Shown here in pieces: positions 12,240 to 24,194 of a stretch of DNA of 64,000 nt. The DNA is taken from assembly GCA_949752795.1 (NCBI GenBank), contig CATKHW010000281.1:992001-1056000 (forward strand), in the 5' to 3' direction. The notes beneath the pieces were generated by a model, which worked only from the letters and a program-made list of their open reading frames with translations, was not told the origin of the DNA and did not search any database. This DNA comes from Hyperoodon ampullatus. Its lineage: Eukaryota; Chordata; Mammalia; Artiodactyla; Ziphiidae. Every line of letters starts with the position of its first letter. The stretch's first letter is position 1. Made by a program: the position numbers and the translations under genes.

Positions 12240-13979
12240 CTTGGTCAAAAAGGGCGTATGCGTTTTCTCCTGAATATATTCAGGAGAAAACGCATACGCC
12301 CTTTTTGGCCAAGCAAGCAAGCGGGCAATGCAAATCTGCACTACAAAGAAGTATCACTTCCCACCGGTCAAAAGGGACATCCACAAAATGTGTAAGAACA
12401 AGAAAGGCAAGACAGGCCCTGGAGAACAGGGAGCCTTGTTATGCTGATGGGTGGGATGTAAATTGCCAACTGCCCCTCGGGAGGAGTGCATTGTGTTCCC
12501 TAAAACATGTAAAGAACAGAGCTACAGAGCCAAGGGCACTTCCAGTCTAGGGAATATACCTTGGGAAAACTGAAAATCAATAAGACAGAGCCACCCCAAA
12601 ATTTAGGGCTGCACTGCTTACAAGGACCTCAACTTGGGTACACCTTAAATATCCCAGGAAATATAAAAATGGTTCAAAAAATTGTGGTACTTACATACGA
12701 TGGAATATCCCTCAGCCATGAAATCAATGACATAAGACCAGTAGCAGCAAAATGGGTGGATTCAGGTACGATGACTCTAAGTGAAATAAGTCACACAGAA
12801 AAAGAAACTTATCATAAGATATCACTTATGAAGATCCTGTAAACATGGCTACACTTGAACTGAGTTAGGAAAGAGAACAGTGTCTCACATTTAGAAAACA
12901 CTCTTATGCCTGCTTAAGCGGGAAAGAGAGGTGGTGTGATGCATAAAACCAGAGTTTGATATAAGCACAGGTACCGTTCCAAAAACCAACTATGGAATAG
13001 ACAAGACCTACACCTTCCTCAGTGAAAGGGACTCAAAACAACATATTTCCCGCAGAGGAATATATCTGACTAGTAAGAATCTTAAAACCTATGTGTTGAT
13101 ATGTCTCCGTAAGGGAATCAAGTGTGTCTAGACTGGCATAAACATGGCAGCGAGAATCAGCTCAAACCCACGATAAAAAGGAATTTCAAAAAAAAATACA
13201 AAAAAACTGGGAAATTCTTTACAATTCCTTCAGGGTCTCTGATGAAACCTGGAATGACCCTATCTACAACGACAGCTGGCTGTGGCATAAGGCTGGACAC
13301 TTGGGACTGACAGGATTGGTGAGATTGGGTGAGCAAATGCAGACCCTTTAAAGCAATAATGCATGGCACCCATTCCATGGGTCACAACTCCCCAGGGTGA
13401 AGGGAATATTACTACAGTTATAACATGTACGGGAAACCTAGAGAACGGACACACTGTGAATACGAAAGGTTTCTAAAACTCAACGAATAGTCCCTCTCCT
13501 GGTGCTCCGGTTTGACTTTCCATCTGCTTTACTATCAACCTCCCAACTTGGAGAGACAGCCCCTTTAACCTCCTGTTTCGCACAGGTTTCCAATTTGGCA
13601 GATGATGAAAGGGAAGAGGGAGAACCAATGAGAGAGTAGCTGTTAGGCATTTGGACGGGCACATATCACTGTAATTTCCCGGCAGGAAGAAGAATTAACC
13701 AAAGTCTCAGCCACCCACCAGGAACCAGTATAGATCCTGAACCAAAATTTTGGACTTGCGGTCAGCTCACCAAAAACGAGTTGAAAAATGGAGCTCAGGG
13801 GCACAGCAATTCACAAACTGGCCGAGTAATAAAGGACAACTATCGTCCAAAAATCTGTTGACGGAAGGCAATGAGGCGGACTTGAATGTGAGCCAGAATA
13901 GCAGGAAACAGATTTCAAGAGGTACGTTGGAATCGCCTTTAAAGCACAGGAAGAGGGGCACAACTTCGACAATGATGCA
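12240..13979 (+). repeat. Satellite unit L8 (left array)
   Basis: The palindrome at 12240-12313 has one mismatch (GGTC in the left arm). At ~12393 it carries the variant GTAAGAACAAGAAAGG, otherwise diagnostic of the young array at the far right (57162 onwards). Other right-array variants are absent, so this is a shared single tract. Class CTGG with a private CAGGATT. Confidence 0.93.
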
Positions 13980-15718
13980 CTTGGCCAAAAAGGGCGTATG
14001 CGTTTTCTCATGAATATATTCAGGAGAAAACCCATAAGCCCTTTTTGGCCAAGCAAGCAAGCGGGCAATGCAAATCTGCACTACAAAGACGTATCACTTC
14101 CCACCGGTCAAAAGGGACATCCACAAAATGTGTAAAAACCAGAAAGGCAAGACAGGCCCTGGAGAACAGGGAGCCTTGTTATGCTGATGGGCGGGATGTA
14201 AATTGCCAACTGCCTCTCTGTAGGAGTGCATTGTGTTCCCTAAAACATGTAAAGAACAGAGCTACAGAGCCAAGGGCACTTTCAGTCTAGGGAATATACC
14301 TTGGGAAAACTGAAAATCAATAAGACAGAGCCACCCCAAAATTTAGGGCTGCACTGCTTACAAGGACCTCAACTTGGGTACACCTTAAATATCCCAGGAA
14401 ATATAAAAATGGTTCAAAAAATTGTGGTACTTACGTACGATGGAATATCCCTCAGCCATGAAATCAATGTCATAAGACCAGTAGAAGCAAAATGGGTGGA
14501 TTCAGGTACGATGTTTCTAAGTGAAATAAGTCACACAGATTAAGAAACTTATCATAAGATATCACTTATGAAGATCCTGTAAACATGGCTACACTTGAAG
14601 TGAGTTAGGAAAGAGAACAGTGTCTCACATTTAGAAATCATTCTTATGCCTGCTTAAGGGGGAAAGAGAGGTGATGTGATGCATAAAACCAGAGTTTGAT
14701 ATAAGCACAGGTACCGCTCCAAAAACCAACTATGGAATAGGCAAGACCTACACCTTCCTCAGTGAAAGGGATTCAAAACACCATATTTCCCGCAGAGGAA
14801 TATATCTGACTAGCAAGAATCTTAAAACCTATTTATTGATATGTCTCCGTAAGGGATTCAAGTGTGTCTAGACTTTCATAAACATGGCAGCGAGAATCAG
14901 CTCAAACCCACTATAAAAAGGAATTTCAAAAACAAAACAAAAAAACTGGGAAATTCTTTACAATTCCTTCAGGGTCTCTGATGAAACCTGGAATGACCCT
15001 ATCTACAACGACAGCTGGATGTGACATAAGGCTGGACACTTGGGACTGAGAGGATTGGTGAGATTGGGTGAGCAAATGCAGACCCTTTAAAGCAATAATG
15101 CATGGCACCCATTCCATGGGTCCCAACTCTCCAGGTTGAAGGGAATATTACTACAGTTATAACATGTACGGAAAACCTAGAGAACGGACACAATGTGAAT
15201 ACGAAAGGTTTCTAAAACTCAACGAATAGTCCCTCTCCTGGTGCTCCGGTTTGACTTTCCACCTGCTTTACTATCAACCTCCCAACTTGGAGAGACAGCC
15301 CCTTTAACCTCCTGGTTCGCACAGGTTGCCAATTTGGCAGAGGATGAAAGGGAAGAGGGAGAACCAATGAGAGAGTAGCTGTTAGGAATTTGGACGGGCA
15401 CATATCACTGTAATTTCCCAGCAGGAAGAAGAATTAACCAAAGTCTCAGCCCCCCACCGCGAACCAGCATAGGTCCTGAACCAAAATTTTGGACTTGCGG
15501 TCAGCTCACCAAAAACGAGTTGAAAAATGGAGCTCAGGGGCACAGCAATTCACAAACTGGCCGAGTAATAAAGGACAACTATCGTCCAAAAATCTGTTGA
15601 GGGAAGGCAACGAGGCGGACTTGAAAGCGAGGCAGAATAGCAGGAAACAGATTTGAACAGGTACGTTGGAATCGCTTTTAAAGCACAGGAAGAGGGGCCC
15701 AACTTCGTCAATGATGCA
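13980..15718 (+). repeat. Satellite unit L9 (left array)
   Basis: The palindrome at 13980-14053 has three mismatches (left CTCATG, right CCCATAAGCC). The ORF2-like tail frame is cut short by a stop at ~14541 (ACAGATTAAG), which fits absence of coding constraint. Class CTGG/GAGG. Confidence 0.92.
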
Positions 15719-17456
15719 CTTGGCCAAAAAGGGCATATGCATTTCCTCCTGAATATATCCAGGAGAAAACGCATACGCCCTTTTTGGCCAAGCAAGCAAA
15801 CGGGCAATGCAAATCTGCACTAAAAATAAGTATCACTTCCCACCGGTCAAAAGGGATATCCACAAAATGTGTAAAAACCAGAAAGGCAAGACAGGCCCTG
15901 GAGAACACGGAGCCTTGCTATGCTGATGGGCGGGATGTAAATTGCCAACTGCCTCTCTGGAGGAGTGCATTGTGTTCCCTAAAACAAATAAACAACAGAG
16001 CTACAGAGCCAAGGGCACTTCCAGTCTAGGGAATATTCCTTGGGAAAACTGGAAATCAATAAGACAGAGCCATCCCAAAATTTAGGGCTGCACTGCTTAC
16101 AAGGACCTCAACTTGGGTCCACCTTAAATATCCCAGGAAATATAAAAATGGTTCAAAAAATTGTGGTACTTATGTACGATGGAATATCCCTCAGCCATGA
16201 AATCAATGTCATAAGACCAGTAGCAGCAAAATGGGTGGATTCAGGTACGATGATTCTAAGTGAAATAAGTCACAGAGAAAAAGAAACTTATCATAAGATA
16301 TCACTTATGAAGATCCTGTAAACATGGCTACACTTGAACTGAGTTAGGAAAGAGAACAGTGTCTCACATTTAGAAAACACTCTTATGCCTGCTTAAGGGG
16401 GAAGGAGAGGTGGGGTGATGCATAAAACCAGAGTTTGATATAAGCACAGGTACCTTTCCAAAAACCAACTATGGAATAGACAAGACCTACACCTTCCTCA
16501 GTGAAAGGGACTCACAACACCATATTTCCCGCAGAGGATTATATCTGACTAGTAAGAATCTTAAAACCTATGTATTGATATGTCTCCGTTATGGAATCAA
16601 GTGTGTCTAGACTGGCATAAACATGGCAGCGAGAATCAGCTCAAACCCACTATAAAAAGGAATTTTAAAAACAAAACAAAAAAACTGGGAAATTCTTTAC
16701 AATTCCTTCAGGGTCTCTGATGAAACCTGGAATGACCCTATCTACAATGACAGCTGGATGTGGCATAAGGAGGGACACTTGGGACTGAGACGATTGGTGA
16801 GATTGAGTGAGCAAATGCAGACCCTTTAAAGCACAAGCGCCTGGCACCCATTCCATGGGTCCCAACTCTCCAGGTTGAAGGGAATATTACTACAGCTATA
16901 ACATGTACGGGAAACCTAGAGAACGGACACACTGTGAATACGAAAGGTTTCTAAAACTCAACGAATAGTCCCTTTCCTGGTGCTCCGGTTTGACTTCCAT
17001 CTGCTTTACTATCAACCTCCCACCTTGGAGAGACTGCCCCTTTAACCTCCTGGTTCGCACAGGTTGCCAATTTGGTAGAGGATGAAAGGGAAGAGGGAGA
17101 ACCAATGAGAGAGTAGCTGTTAGGCATTTGGACGGGCACATATCCCTGTAATTTCCCGGCAGGAAGAAGAATTAACCAAAGTCTCAGCCACCCACCGGGA
17201 ACCAGTATAGGTCATGAACCAAAATTTTGGACTTGCAGTCAGCTCAACAAAAACGAGTTGAAAAATGGAGCTCAGGGGCACAGCAATTCACAAACTGGCC
17301 GAGTAATAAAGGACAACTATCGTCCAAAAATCTGTTGAGGGAAGGCAACGAGGCGGACTTGAAAGCGAGGCAGAATAGCAGGAAACAGATTTCAAGAGGT
17401 ACGTTGGAATCGCCTTTAAAGCACAGGAAGAGGGGCACAACTTCGACAATGATGCA
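15719..17456 (+). repeat. Satellite unit L10 (left array)
   Basis: The palindrome at 15719-15792 has four mismatches (left GCATATGCATTTCC, right ATCCAGG), one of the worst in this array. Class AGGG/GACG/ACAAGCGCC. It shares the variants CTGGAAATCAATAAG (~16049), CATCCC and GGGTCCACC with the following unit. Confidence 0.92.
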
Positions 17457-19193
17457 CTTGGCCAAAAAGTGTGTATGCGTTTTCTCCTGAATATATTCAG
17501 GAGAAAACACATACGTCCTTTTTGGCCAAGCAAGCAAGCGGGCAATGCAAATCTGCACTACAAATATGTATCAATTCCCACCGGTCAAAGGGACATCCAC
17601 AAAATGTGTAAAAACCAGAAAGGCAAGACAGGCCCTGGAGAACAGGGAGCCTTTCTATACTGAAGGGCGGGATGTAAATTGCCAACTGCCTCTCTGGAGG
17701 AGTGCATTGTGTTCCCTAAAACAAGTAAACAACAGAGCTACAGAGCCAAGGGCACTTCCAGTCTAGGGAATATACCTTGGGAAAACTGGAAATCAATAAG
17801 ACAGAGCCATCCCAACATTTAGGGCTGCACTGCTTACAAGGACCTCAACTTGGGTCCACCTTAAATATCCCAGGAAATATAAAAATGGTTCAAAAAATTG
17901 TGGTACTTACGTACGATGGAATATCCCTCAGCCATGAAATCAATGTCATAAGACCAGTAGCAGCAAAATGGGTGGATTCAGGTACGATGATTCTAAGTGA
18001 AATAAGTCACACAGAAAAAGAAACTTATCATAAGATATCACTTATGAAGATCCTGTAAACATGGCTACACTTGAACTGAGTTAGGAAAGAGAACAGTGTC
18101 TCGCCTTTGGAAAACACTCTTATGCCTGCTTAAGGGGGAAGGAGAGGTGGGGTGATGCATAAAACCAGAGTTTGATATAAGCACTGGTACCGTTCCAAAA
18201 ACCAACTATGGAATAGACAAGACCTACACCTTCCTCAGTGAAAGCGACTCACAACACCATATTTCCCGCAGAGGAATATATCTGACTAGTAAGAATCTTA
18301 AAACCTATGTATTGATATGTCGCCATTACGGAATTAAGTCGGTCTAGACTGGCATAAACATGGCAGCGAGAATCAGCTCAAACCCACTATAAAAAGGAAT
18401 TTCATAAACAAAACAAAAAAACTGGGAAATTATTTACAATTCCTTCAGGGTCTCTGATGAAACCTGGAATGACCCTATCTACAATGACAGCTGGATGTGG
18501 CATAAGGAGGGACACTTGGGACTGAGAGGATTGGTGAGATTGGGTGAGCAAATGCAGACCATTTAAAGCAATAATGCATGGCAGCCATTCCATGGGTCCG
18601 AACCCTCCAGGTTGAAGGGAATATTACTACAGCTAAACATGTACGGGAAACATAGAGAACGAACAGACTGTGAATATGAAAAGTTTCTAAAACTCAACGA
18701 ATAGTCCCTACCCTGGTGCTCCAGTTTGACTTCCCATCTGCTTTACTATCAATCTCCCAAATTGGAGAGACAGCCCCTTTAACCTCCTGGTTCGCATAGG
18801 TTTCCAATTTGGCAGAGGATGAAAGGGAAGAGGGAGAACCAATGAGAGAGTAGCTGTTAGGCATTTGGATGGGCACATATCACTCTAACATCCCGGCAGG
18901 AAGAAGAATTAACCAAAGTCTCAGCCCCCCACTGGGAACCAGCATAGGTCATGAACCAAAATTTTGGACTTGCGGTCAGCTCACAAAAAACGAGTTGATA
19001 AATGGAGCTCAGGGGCACAGCAATTCACAAACTGGCCGAGTAATAAAGGACAACTATTGTCCAAAAATCTGTTGAGGGAAGGCAACGGGGCGGACTTGAA
19101 AGCAAGGCAGAATAGCAGGAAATAGATTTCAAGAGGTACGTTGGAATCGCCTTTGAAGCACAGTAAGAGGGGCTCAACTTCGACAATGATGCA
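17457..19193 (+). repeat. Satellite unit L11 (left array)
   Basis: The palindrome at 17457-17530 has four mismatches spread over both arms. It combines AAGGAGGG (one class) with GAGGATT and AATAATGCATGG (the other class) within ~90 bases (18505-18580), a mosaic pointing to exchange between unit types. It shares private variants with the preceding unit. Confidence 0.92.
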
Positions 19194-19986
19194 CGTGGCC
19201 AAAAAGGGCGTATGCGTTTTCTCCTGAATATATTCAGGAGAAAACGCATACGCCCTTTTTGGCCAAGCAATCAAGCGGGCAATGCAAATCTGCCCTACAA
19301 AGAAGTATCACTTCCCACCGGTCAAAAGGGACATCCACAAAATGTGTAAAAACCAGAAAGGCAAGACAGGCCCTGGAGAACACGGAGACTTGTTATGCTG
19401 TTTGGCGATATATAAATTGCCAACTGCCTCTCTGGAGGAGTGCATTGTGTTCCCTAAAACAAGTAAAGAACAGACCTACAGAGCCAAGGGCACTTCCAGT
19501 CTAGGGAATATACCTTGGGAAAACTGAAAATCAATAAGACAGAGCCACCCCAAAATTTAAGGTTGCTCTGCTTACAAGGACCTCAACTTGGGTACACCTT
19601 AAATATCCCAGGAAATATATTAATGGTTCAAAAAATTGTGGTATTTACATACGATGGAATATCCCTCAGCCATGAAATCAATGTCATAAGACCAGTAGCA
19701 GCAAAATGGGTGGATTCAGGTATGATGATTCTAAGTGAAATATGTAACACAGAAAAGGAATCTTATCATAAGATATCACTTATGAAGATCCTGTAAACAT
19801 GGCTACACTTGAACTGAGTTAGGAAAGAGAACAGTGTCTCACATTTAGAAAACACTCTGATGCCTTCTTAATGGGGAAGGAGAGGTGGGGTGATGCATAA
19901 AAGCAGAGTTTGATATATGCACAGGTACCGTTACAAAAACCAACTATGGAATAGACAAGACCTACACCTTCCTCAGTGAAAGGGAC
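19194..19986 (+). repeat. Truncated last unit of the left array
   Basis: The palindrome at 19194-19267 has one mismatch (CGTGGCC). Sequence follows the unit through most of the L1-derived half, with somewhat more private changes than interior units, then stops at ~19986 in the L1 3' UTR portion. Beyond this point the sequence is unrelated, so this is an array boundary. Confidence 0.9.
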
Positions 19987-21000
19987 CTGAGGCATCTGTG
20001 AGTAACCGTGAGCTGAGCCCCGGGCCAGCTGCTGTTGAACTTTTGCCACCCTTCCCAGGTAAAACACCTGAATATGTACAAGGGCTTGAAAGCCTAGAGA
20101 AAGGGCCGTGGAGCCACAACAGCGACAGCACGCAGGCCGACTTGGTGCCTGCACGCCATTCAGGATGGTCCTGTCCCCAGATGCTCTTCTGGAAGCTTTC
20201 CATTTCCCTGCCTGATATACCCCTCTTGCCACGGCCCCCGCTGCTTTTTTACTTCCTCACCTCTGCCTGGGGAGAAATTCCAGTGGCAGGTATCGGTGAC
20301 ACATCCTCTTCTTTAGCAGGTGGCAGCCTGGCAACTCCTGCAGAAAGTCCAGCAGAGCCCCACTCACACTGGGCCACCCACAAAGCCACGGACCCTCACT
20401 CCCTCCCACCAGCACAGCTCCGGAACTGCCTACGGGGCAGAGAATATGCCGTCAGTCACAGCTACAAGGGCTGTCGCTCACTGGAGTGCTGTTTATATTG
20501 CCCTCAACCCAGGGACACCTGGGGCGGGCCGGCAGGCAGTTTCAGGCTGCCAAAATCAGCCAATCCTCACCCCTCAGGGTTCACAGTTGCAGAAAATGAA
20601 ACTTGCTAAACGGGCCAGGCCCTAGGAACAGGTGTGGGCTCTTGAGAGTCAGGATAGACAAGTGGCTGCAGCTGCGGCTTCTTTTCTTATCATTTTATCT
20701 GGTCCATGAGTGGAAAACAACTTCAAGAAGACACTCTCCTAATGAGAGGAACCCAGGAGTCAGGGAGAGGAGTGATGGTGGGTGGAGACAGAGGCCTGGT
20801 GCCCTGGCTGCAGTGGAAGTGTCTGGAAGACCAGGCATAAAGAGCCTGCAGAGAGTGATAGCCATGGTCACAGACCTGTCAGAGCTGCTGTTTGTTAGTT
20901 CAAGTCCTGCTCTGAGGTGTTCTGTGTCAGCTGTGAGCGACAGGTGAGCTGTGGGTTCTCTGCAAGGTGGGCTATGTGCACAGTTCCTGTGTGTCCAGCC
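19987..21000. other. Non-satellite, GC-richer sequence; no gene recognised
   Basis: Low-copy sequence with higher GC than the arrays. It contains a 203-codon plus-strand frame (19998-20609), shorter frames, and antisense frames up to 168 codons. Their translations are proline/serine-rich with no domain I recognise, and they overlap extensively. It may be part of the retroviral element downstream (for example a 5' portion), but nothing in it demonstrates this. Confidence 0.4.
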
Positions 21001-21204
21001 CTGCTGGGGTACCTGCCCAGGGGAGCTCTGTATCCTGGGAAGGGCCTGAGTAGGAGAGCCCCATGGGCTGCTGGGTAGCTGCAGAGGTGAGCTCCATACC
21101 CTGGGAGGGACTTGACCACGAGAGCCCCGTGGGCTGTGGGGTAGGGGTGCCGCCCAGGTGAGCTCCATATCCTGGGATTGGCCTGACCACGAGAGCCCCA
21201 TGGG
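21001..21204 (+). repeat. Three-copy tandem repeat, 66-71 bp
   Basis: Three tandem copies start at 21001, 21068 and 21134 (67, 66 and 71 bases). Each runs from CTGCTGGGGTA-like sequence through GAGCTCCATA-like, CCTGGGA and GAGAGCCCCATGGG. Copies are about 75-85% alike by eye. This is separate from the satellite and minisatellite. A plus-strand TGA or similar in each copy argues against coding. Confidence 0.8.
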
Positions 21205-21259
21205 CTGCTGGAGACCTGGTAAAGGATATCAGGACAGTCAGAGAAGCCACCGAGGATAT

Positions 21260-22060
21260 ACATCCAGTAGCTCCTATTTCCTACTCCCTGCTGGTCATTC
21301 TACCTTCCACCAGGCCATGGCATTCTGTATTAGACTTCAATGATGCCTTCTTCTGTATTCCATTCATCTCAGAGTCACAAGAATTTTTGGCTTGTGAGTG
21401 GCAGGACACAACATGCAACAAAAGCAATAATGCTGGGCCGTCCTGCCCCAATGGTTCAAAAATCCCCACACCATCATTGGGGCAATGTCCTCTAAAGACC
21501 TAAAAGTTCAACCTCTGTAAAAGGGAACCCTCCTTCAATATGCAGATGACATTCTGATCGCCAGGCCTACTAAAGACGCCTCTGAACTACCTAGCCAAGA
21601 AAGGATAGAAGGTGTCCAAGAAAAACGCTCAAATATCCCAGGCTAAGGTGACATGCCTGGGCTTCATTCTCACAGATATTCGGAGAAACGCATCCCAGGA
21701 TAGGGAAGAAGCCATTTGCAGCCTTACCTCTTCTAAAACTAGAAGACAGCTTAGGGGTTCCTGGGGAGGCCAAGGTTTTCTGCATCTGGATCCCTAACTA
21801 CAGTCTAATAGCTGGGCCTCTACATGAAACACTGACACGAAAAGATGATGATCCTTTTGAATAGAATCCAGAAGCAGCCTTTCAAGAATGGAAAGAGCAG
21901 TCAATACAGACCCTTGCCCAGGAACTGCCTAATTTAGCTAAACCCTTTGACCTTTACATACACGGTCAAAGGTTAATGGCCCTTGGAGCCTTAGTGCAAA
22001 AACTGGGACCACTTGAAATGGAGCAACACAAGAATGCCCTTCAGGTATGATAAACTATGG
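21260..22060 (+). pseudogene. Decayed gammaretrovirus-like (class I ERV) pol fragment
   Basis: Remnant of retroviral reverse transcriptase running into the connection/RNase H region. Seen in sequence: a VLDFNDAFF-like block at ~21327 (equivalent to the conserved RT block VLDLKDAFF of gammaretroviral pol); the RT active-site motif YADD at 21539-21550; a TCLGFIL-like block at ~21651; an RRQLRG-like block at ~21744; and a segment to ~22050 resembling the PDL.KPF.L region after the RT. These lie in at least three reading frames with stops between them (including an in-frame TAG near 21865), so the gene has multiple frameshifts and is dead. Gammaretrovirus-like affinity rests on motif resemblance only. 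Confidence 0.8.
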
Positions 22061-22650
22061 TCACCAAGGGCTTTGCCCACCGACTCATCAGGCCAGGATA
22101 CTGGGGTATCTAAAAAGCTGGAAATCAGCAGCCCGCAAGGCCAGCTCCCTCCTAAGGGAAAAGGACCCCACGTGGTGATCCTAACCACCCATCATGCCCT
22201 GAAGTTGCAGGGGTCGCTCTGTGGACACACTGACCTCGAGTGAGGAGGCCCTCCAACTCCAACCTCCAGAGAGATAAACGGGGGCAACGGGCCCCCAAGA
22301 TGACTCGTGTGACCATCACTTGACCTGGAGTTTCTCTCAGAAAATGACAAGACTGTGCCCCGAAAGAGCAGACTACTGCTTGCAGGACTTACTGCACCCA
22401 GAGGGGAGCTAATAAGCTTGGCGGGGGAAACGTATATGATGCTTTCACCATAGAAAACCCTACAGACACCGCGGTGATGGTGGCCAATATGACCGGCTGG
22501 ACTGCTGGCTACTTCTAAAGGCCGTTGACTCAGTGGACGTCATGGTCCTGGATCACCACTGACCCTGGACTGTCTGGGAGTTGCGCGGGCAGGGCTCTGA
22601 CACATGGTGCTGTTTGTACATTAATTCAGGGACCTAATTAAAGAAAGCAC
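22061..22650 (+). pseudogene. Probable ERV interior, env-like trace only
   Basis: Continues in the same orientation after pol. One short segment at ~22610-22637 reads W-C-C-L-Y-I-N-S-G in one frame, reminiscent of the CC motif and following residues in the transmembrane subunit of gammaretroviral Env. The first cysteine of the usual CX6CC is not clearly present. The rest is stop-ridden and unrecognised. The position 3' of pol fits env, but the call is weak. Confidence 0.35.
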
Positions 22651-23270
22651 AGACTACTGGTCAGAGCATCTAGTCTGGCAAAAACCGTCAGCCTAAGGTC
22701 GCCGAACATATGTGGGGTGGGGTGAAACCTGCCACCGCAGCATCCCTGCGCCTCTCTTTCCTGGACCCTTAAAGGTCATTAGAATCTGTAACACTTCCAA
22801 TGCTGGTGCTCAGGCGGACGAGAAGTGAGGCAGGAGGCCTTGGGACAATCAACCTCACCAGGAGGCTGGAGGGGAGACGTTTTGCCCCTCCCCCCATGTA
22901 TCAGGGCTCCCACCACAGCATGAAGCAGTTACAAAAGAGGGGTCTGCACCCTCAACACCCCAAGAATAAGGAACGGAACAAAAAGCAGAGGAGGTGTTCG
23001 TCTCCGGCAACGTTCATTAAAAATTCCTGGGAGATAAAAAGAGAATCTGGGCAGTAAAATAAAGTCTAACCTGTTTTTCCTTTGTGCTTTGTCTAATTTC
23101 ACATGCTCCTAGGGTTCCGCATGCAGAGGTCCCACACCCGGCACTTCAGACCCGATTTCCTAGTGCAGAATGGCTGGGTCGACACCTCAGCTAGCGGGGT
23201 CCCATGCAGACTCCGCGGCATAGAGCCTGAGCTGCAGCCAACTCAGCCCTCGAGAGCTCCATCCCCTCCC
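22651..23270 (+). mobile_element. Possible 3' LTR remnant of the ERV
   Basis: Lies downstream of the pol/env traces in the same orientation. AATAAA at 23058-23063 is followed within ~20 bases by a T-rich segment (TTTTTCCTTTGTGCTTTG), the arrangement seen at the R/U5 boundary of LTRs. I see no matching 5' LTR in the window and cannot place the ends, so boundaries are approximate. It could instead be unrelated unique sequence with a chance polyadenylation signal. Confidence 0.35.
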
Positions 23271-23780
23271 TCCCACTGACGCTGCCGGGGACCCTACACA
23301 GCAGCCCAGCCACAGCCCATGGGGGAGTGCACGCTCTCACCTCTCCATTCTGTTTTCAAAATAATGTTTCCTTTGCTTCTGAACCAAACTCAGTCTTGAT
23401 CTGTTGGCTCCAATGACACTGGGCACGGGGACTCCTGTTGGGGTCCACTCTGGAGGATCAGTAACAGAAATTGAGAACATTGTAACTTCAATGAACAGAT
23501 GTGTGAGCCAAACTGTAGTTAACATAGAGCAGTGTATAATGCTCGGGTAAAATAAGATGTTTCTAAGACTTACATTTGATATTTCCATCACTTTCCTATA
23601 AGCAAGTTCAGTGAAGATGTCTGTCTTATTTGTCAGGTCAACATTAGAGAAATGAAGTGATTTATTTTCATGGATGTACATCGAATACTCTTGGCTGAAG
23701 CTTCAATCTTGTTTTGAATGCTTTTCCATTGAAAATGATACCTCTCTTTCAGCTCCCCCATTTCTGAGAAGTATAAAACC
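23271..23780. other. Unrecognised AT-richer sequence
   Basis: Single-copy within the window. The longest frame is 114 codons on the minus strand (23337-23681) with no domain I can name. No repeat or RNA gene is recognised. Confidence 0.4.
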
Positions 23781-23968
23781 TTATAATTTATTATTACCAA
23801 AGGGGAAAGGTAGGAGAAGGGATAAATTAACAGTTTGGGATTAACACATACACACTGCTATGTATAAAATAGATCATCAACAGGGAACTACTGTATAGCA
23901 CAGGGAACTACACTGAATATTTTGCAATAACCTATAAGGGGAAATAATCTGAAAAAGAATAGATATTT
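23781..23968 (+). mobile_element. L1 3' UTR fragment (cetartiodactyl-like)
   Basis: Matches from memory the typical cetartiodactyl L1 tail in order: ACCAAAGGGGAAAGG, GGGATTAACA, TATAAAATAGAT, ACTGTATAGCACAGGGAACT, AATAACCTATA, and CTGAAAAAGAATAGATA ending near 23968. It is less diverged from the L1 consensus than the L1 half of the satellite and starts mid-3' UTR, so it is an independent insertion fragment. It is the main clue to host lineage. Confidence 0.85.
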
Positions 23969-24194
23969 TTATTGACATCATCTATCAATGACAGATAAAA
24001 TGTAACCTAAGCAAGGCCGATGGTGAGCGCTTCTGACCCTGAAGATTTCAGTCATCTAAAGTTTGGGCTCTGCCTATTTCCCAAGGCCCTTAAAGGACAT
24101 ACGTGTAGCCGTAGCTTAAAAATTCCCCAGTTTGGGGTTCGGGGAGGCACTGATTTGGAAAAATCCCTGGTGTTCTCCTTACATGCACGGGACC
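23969..24194. other. Unassigned stretch before the old satellite units
   Basis: No clear alignment to the satellite unit or to L1. It may be an even older, unrecognisable satellite portion, or unique DNA. Confidence 0.35.

Larger units (their letters stand above)
1..19986 (+). repeat. Left macrosatellite array, ~1739-bp unit
   Basis: Head-to-tail array of 11 complete units flanked by a 71-base partial unit and a truncated last unit. Palindrome-to-palindrome distances are 1737, 1738, 1739, 1738, 1739, 1738, 1739, 1740, 1739, 1738 and 1737 bases, so length is tightly held. Units differ by a few percent by eye, mostly single-base changes. Neighbours share private variants, such as the adjacent units at 15719 and 17457, so exchange appears short-range and I see no regular higher-order period. 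The array ends abruptly inside a unit at about 19986, where the usual continuation after 'CAGTGAAAGGGAC' is replaced by unrelated sequence. Confidence 0.97.

Noticed and set aside
12027..12341. 104-codon minus-strand frame and overlapping 85-87 codon frames around the palindrome
   Set aside because: Both strands and several frames are open over the same bases. No domain is recognised, and the frames pass through the inverted repeat, so the two strands encode the same residues there. Conservation follows unit homogenisation.
1..19986. Centromeric satellite with CENP-B box
   Set aside because: I looked for TTCG....A..CGGG on both strands of the unit and found no match. Centromere function cannot be inferred from this sequence.
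19998..20609. 203-codon plus-strand frame in the island
   Set aside because: No recognisable domain, Pro/Ser-rich low-complexity composition, overlapping open frames on the other strand, and no splice or promoter evidence that I can defend.
22590..22645. Confident env transmembrane CX6CC motif
   Set aside because: The CC and following residues are suggestive, but the first cysteine and the preceding immunosuppressive-domain pattern are not clear. Kept only as a weak trace.
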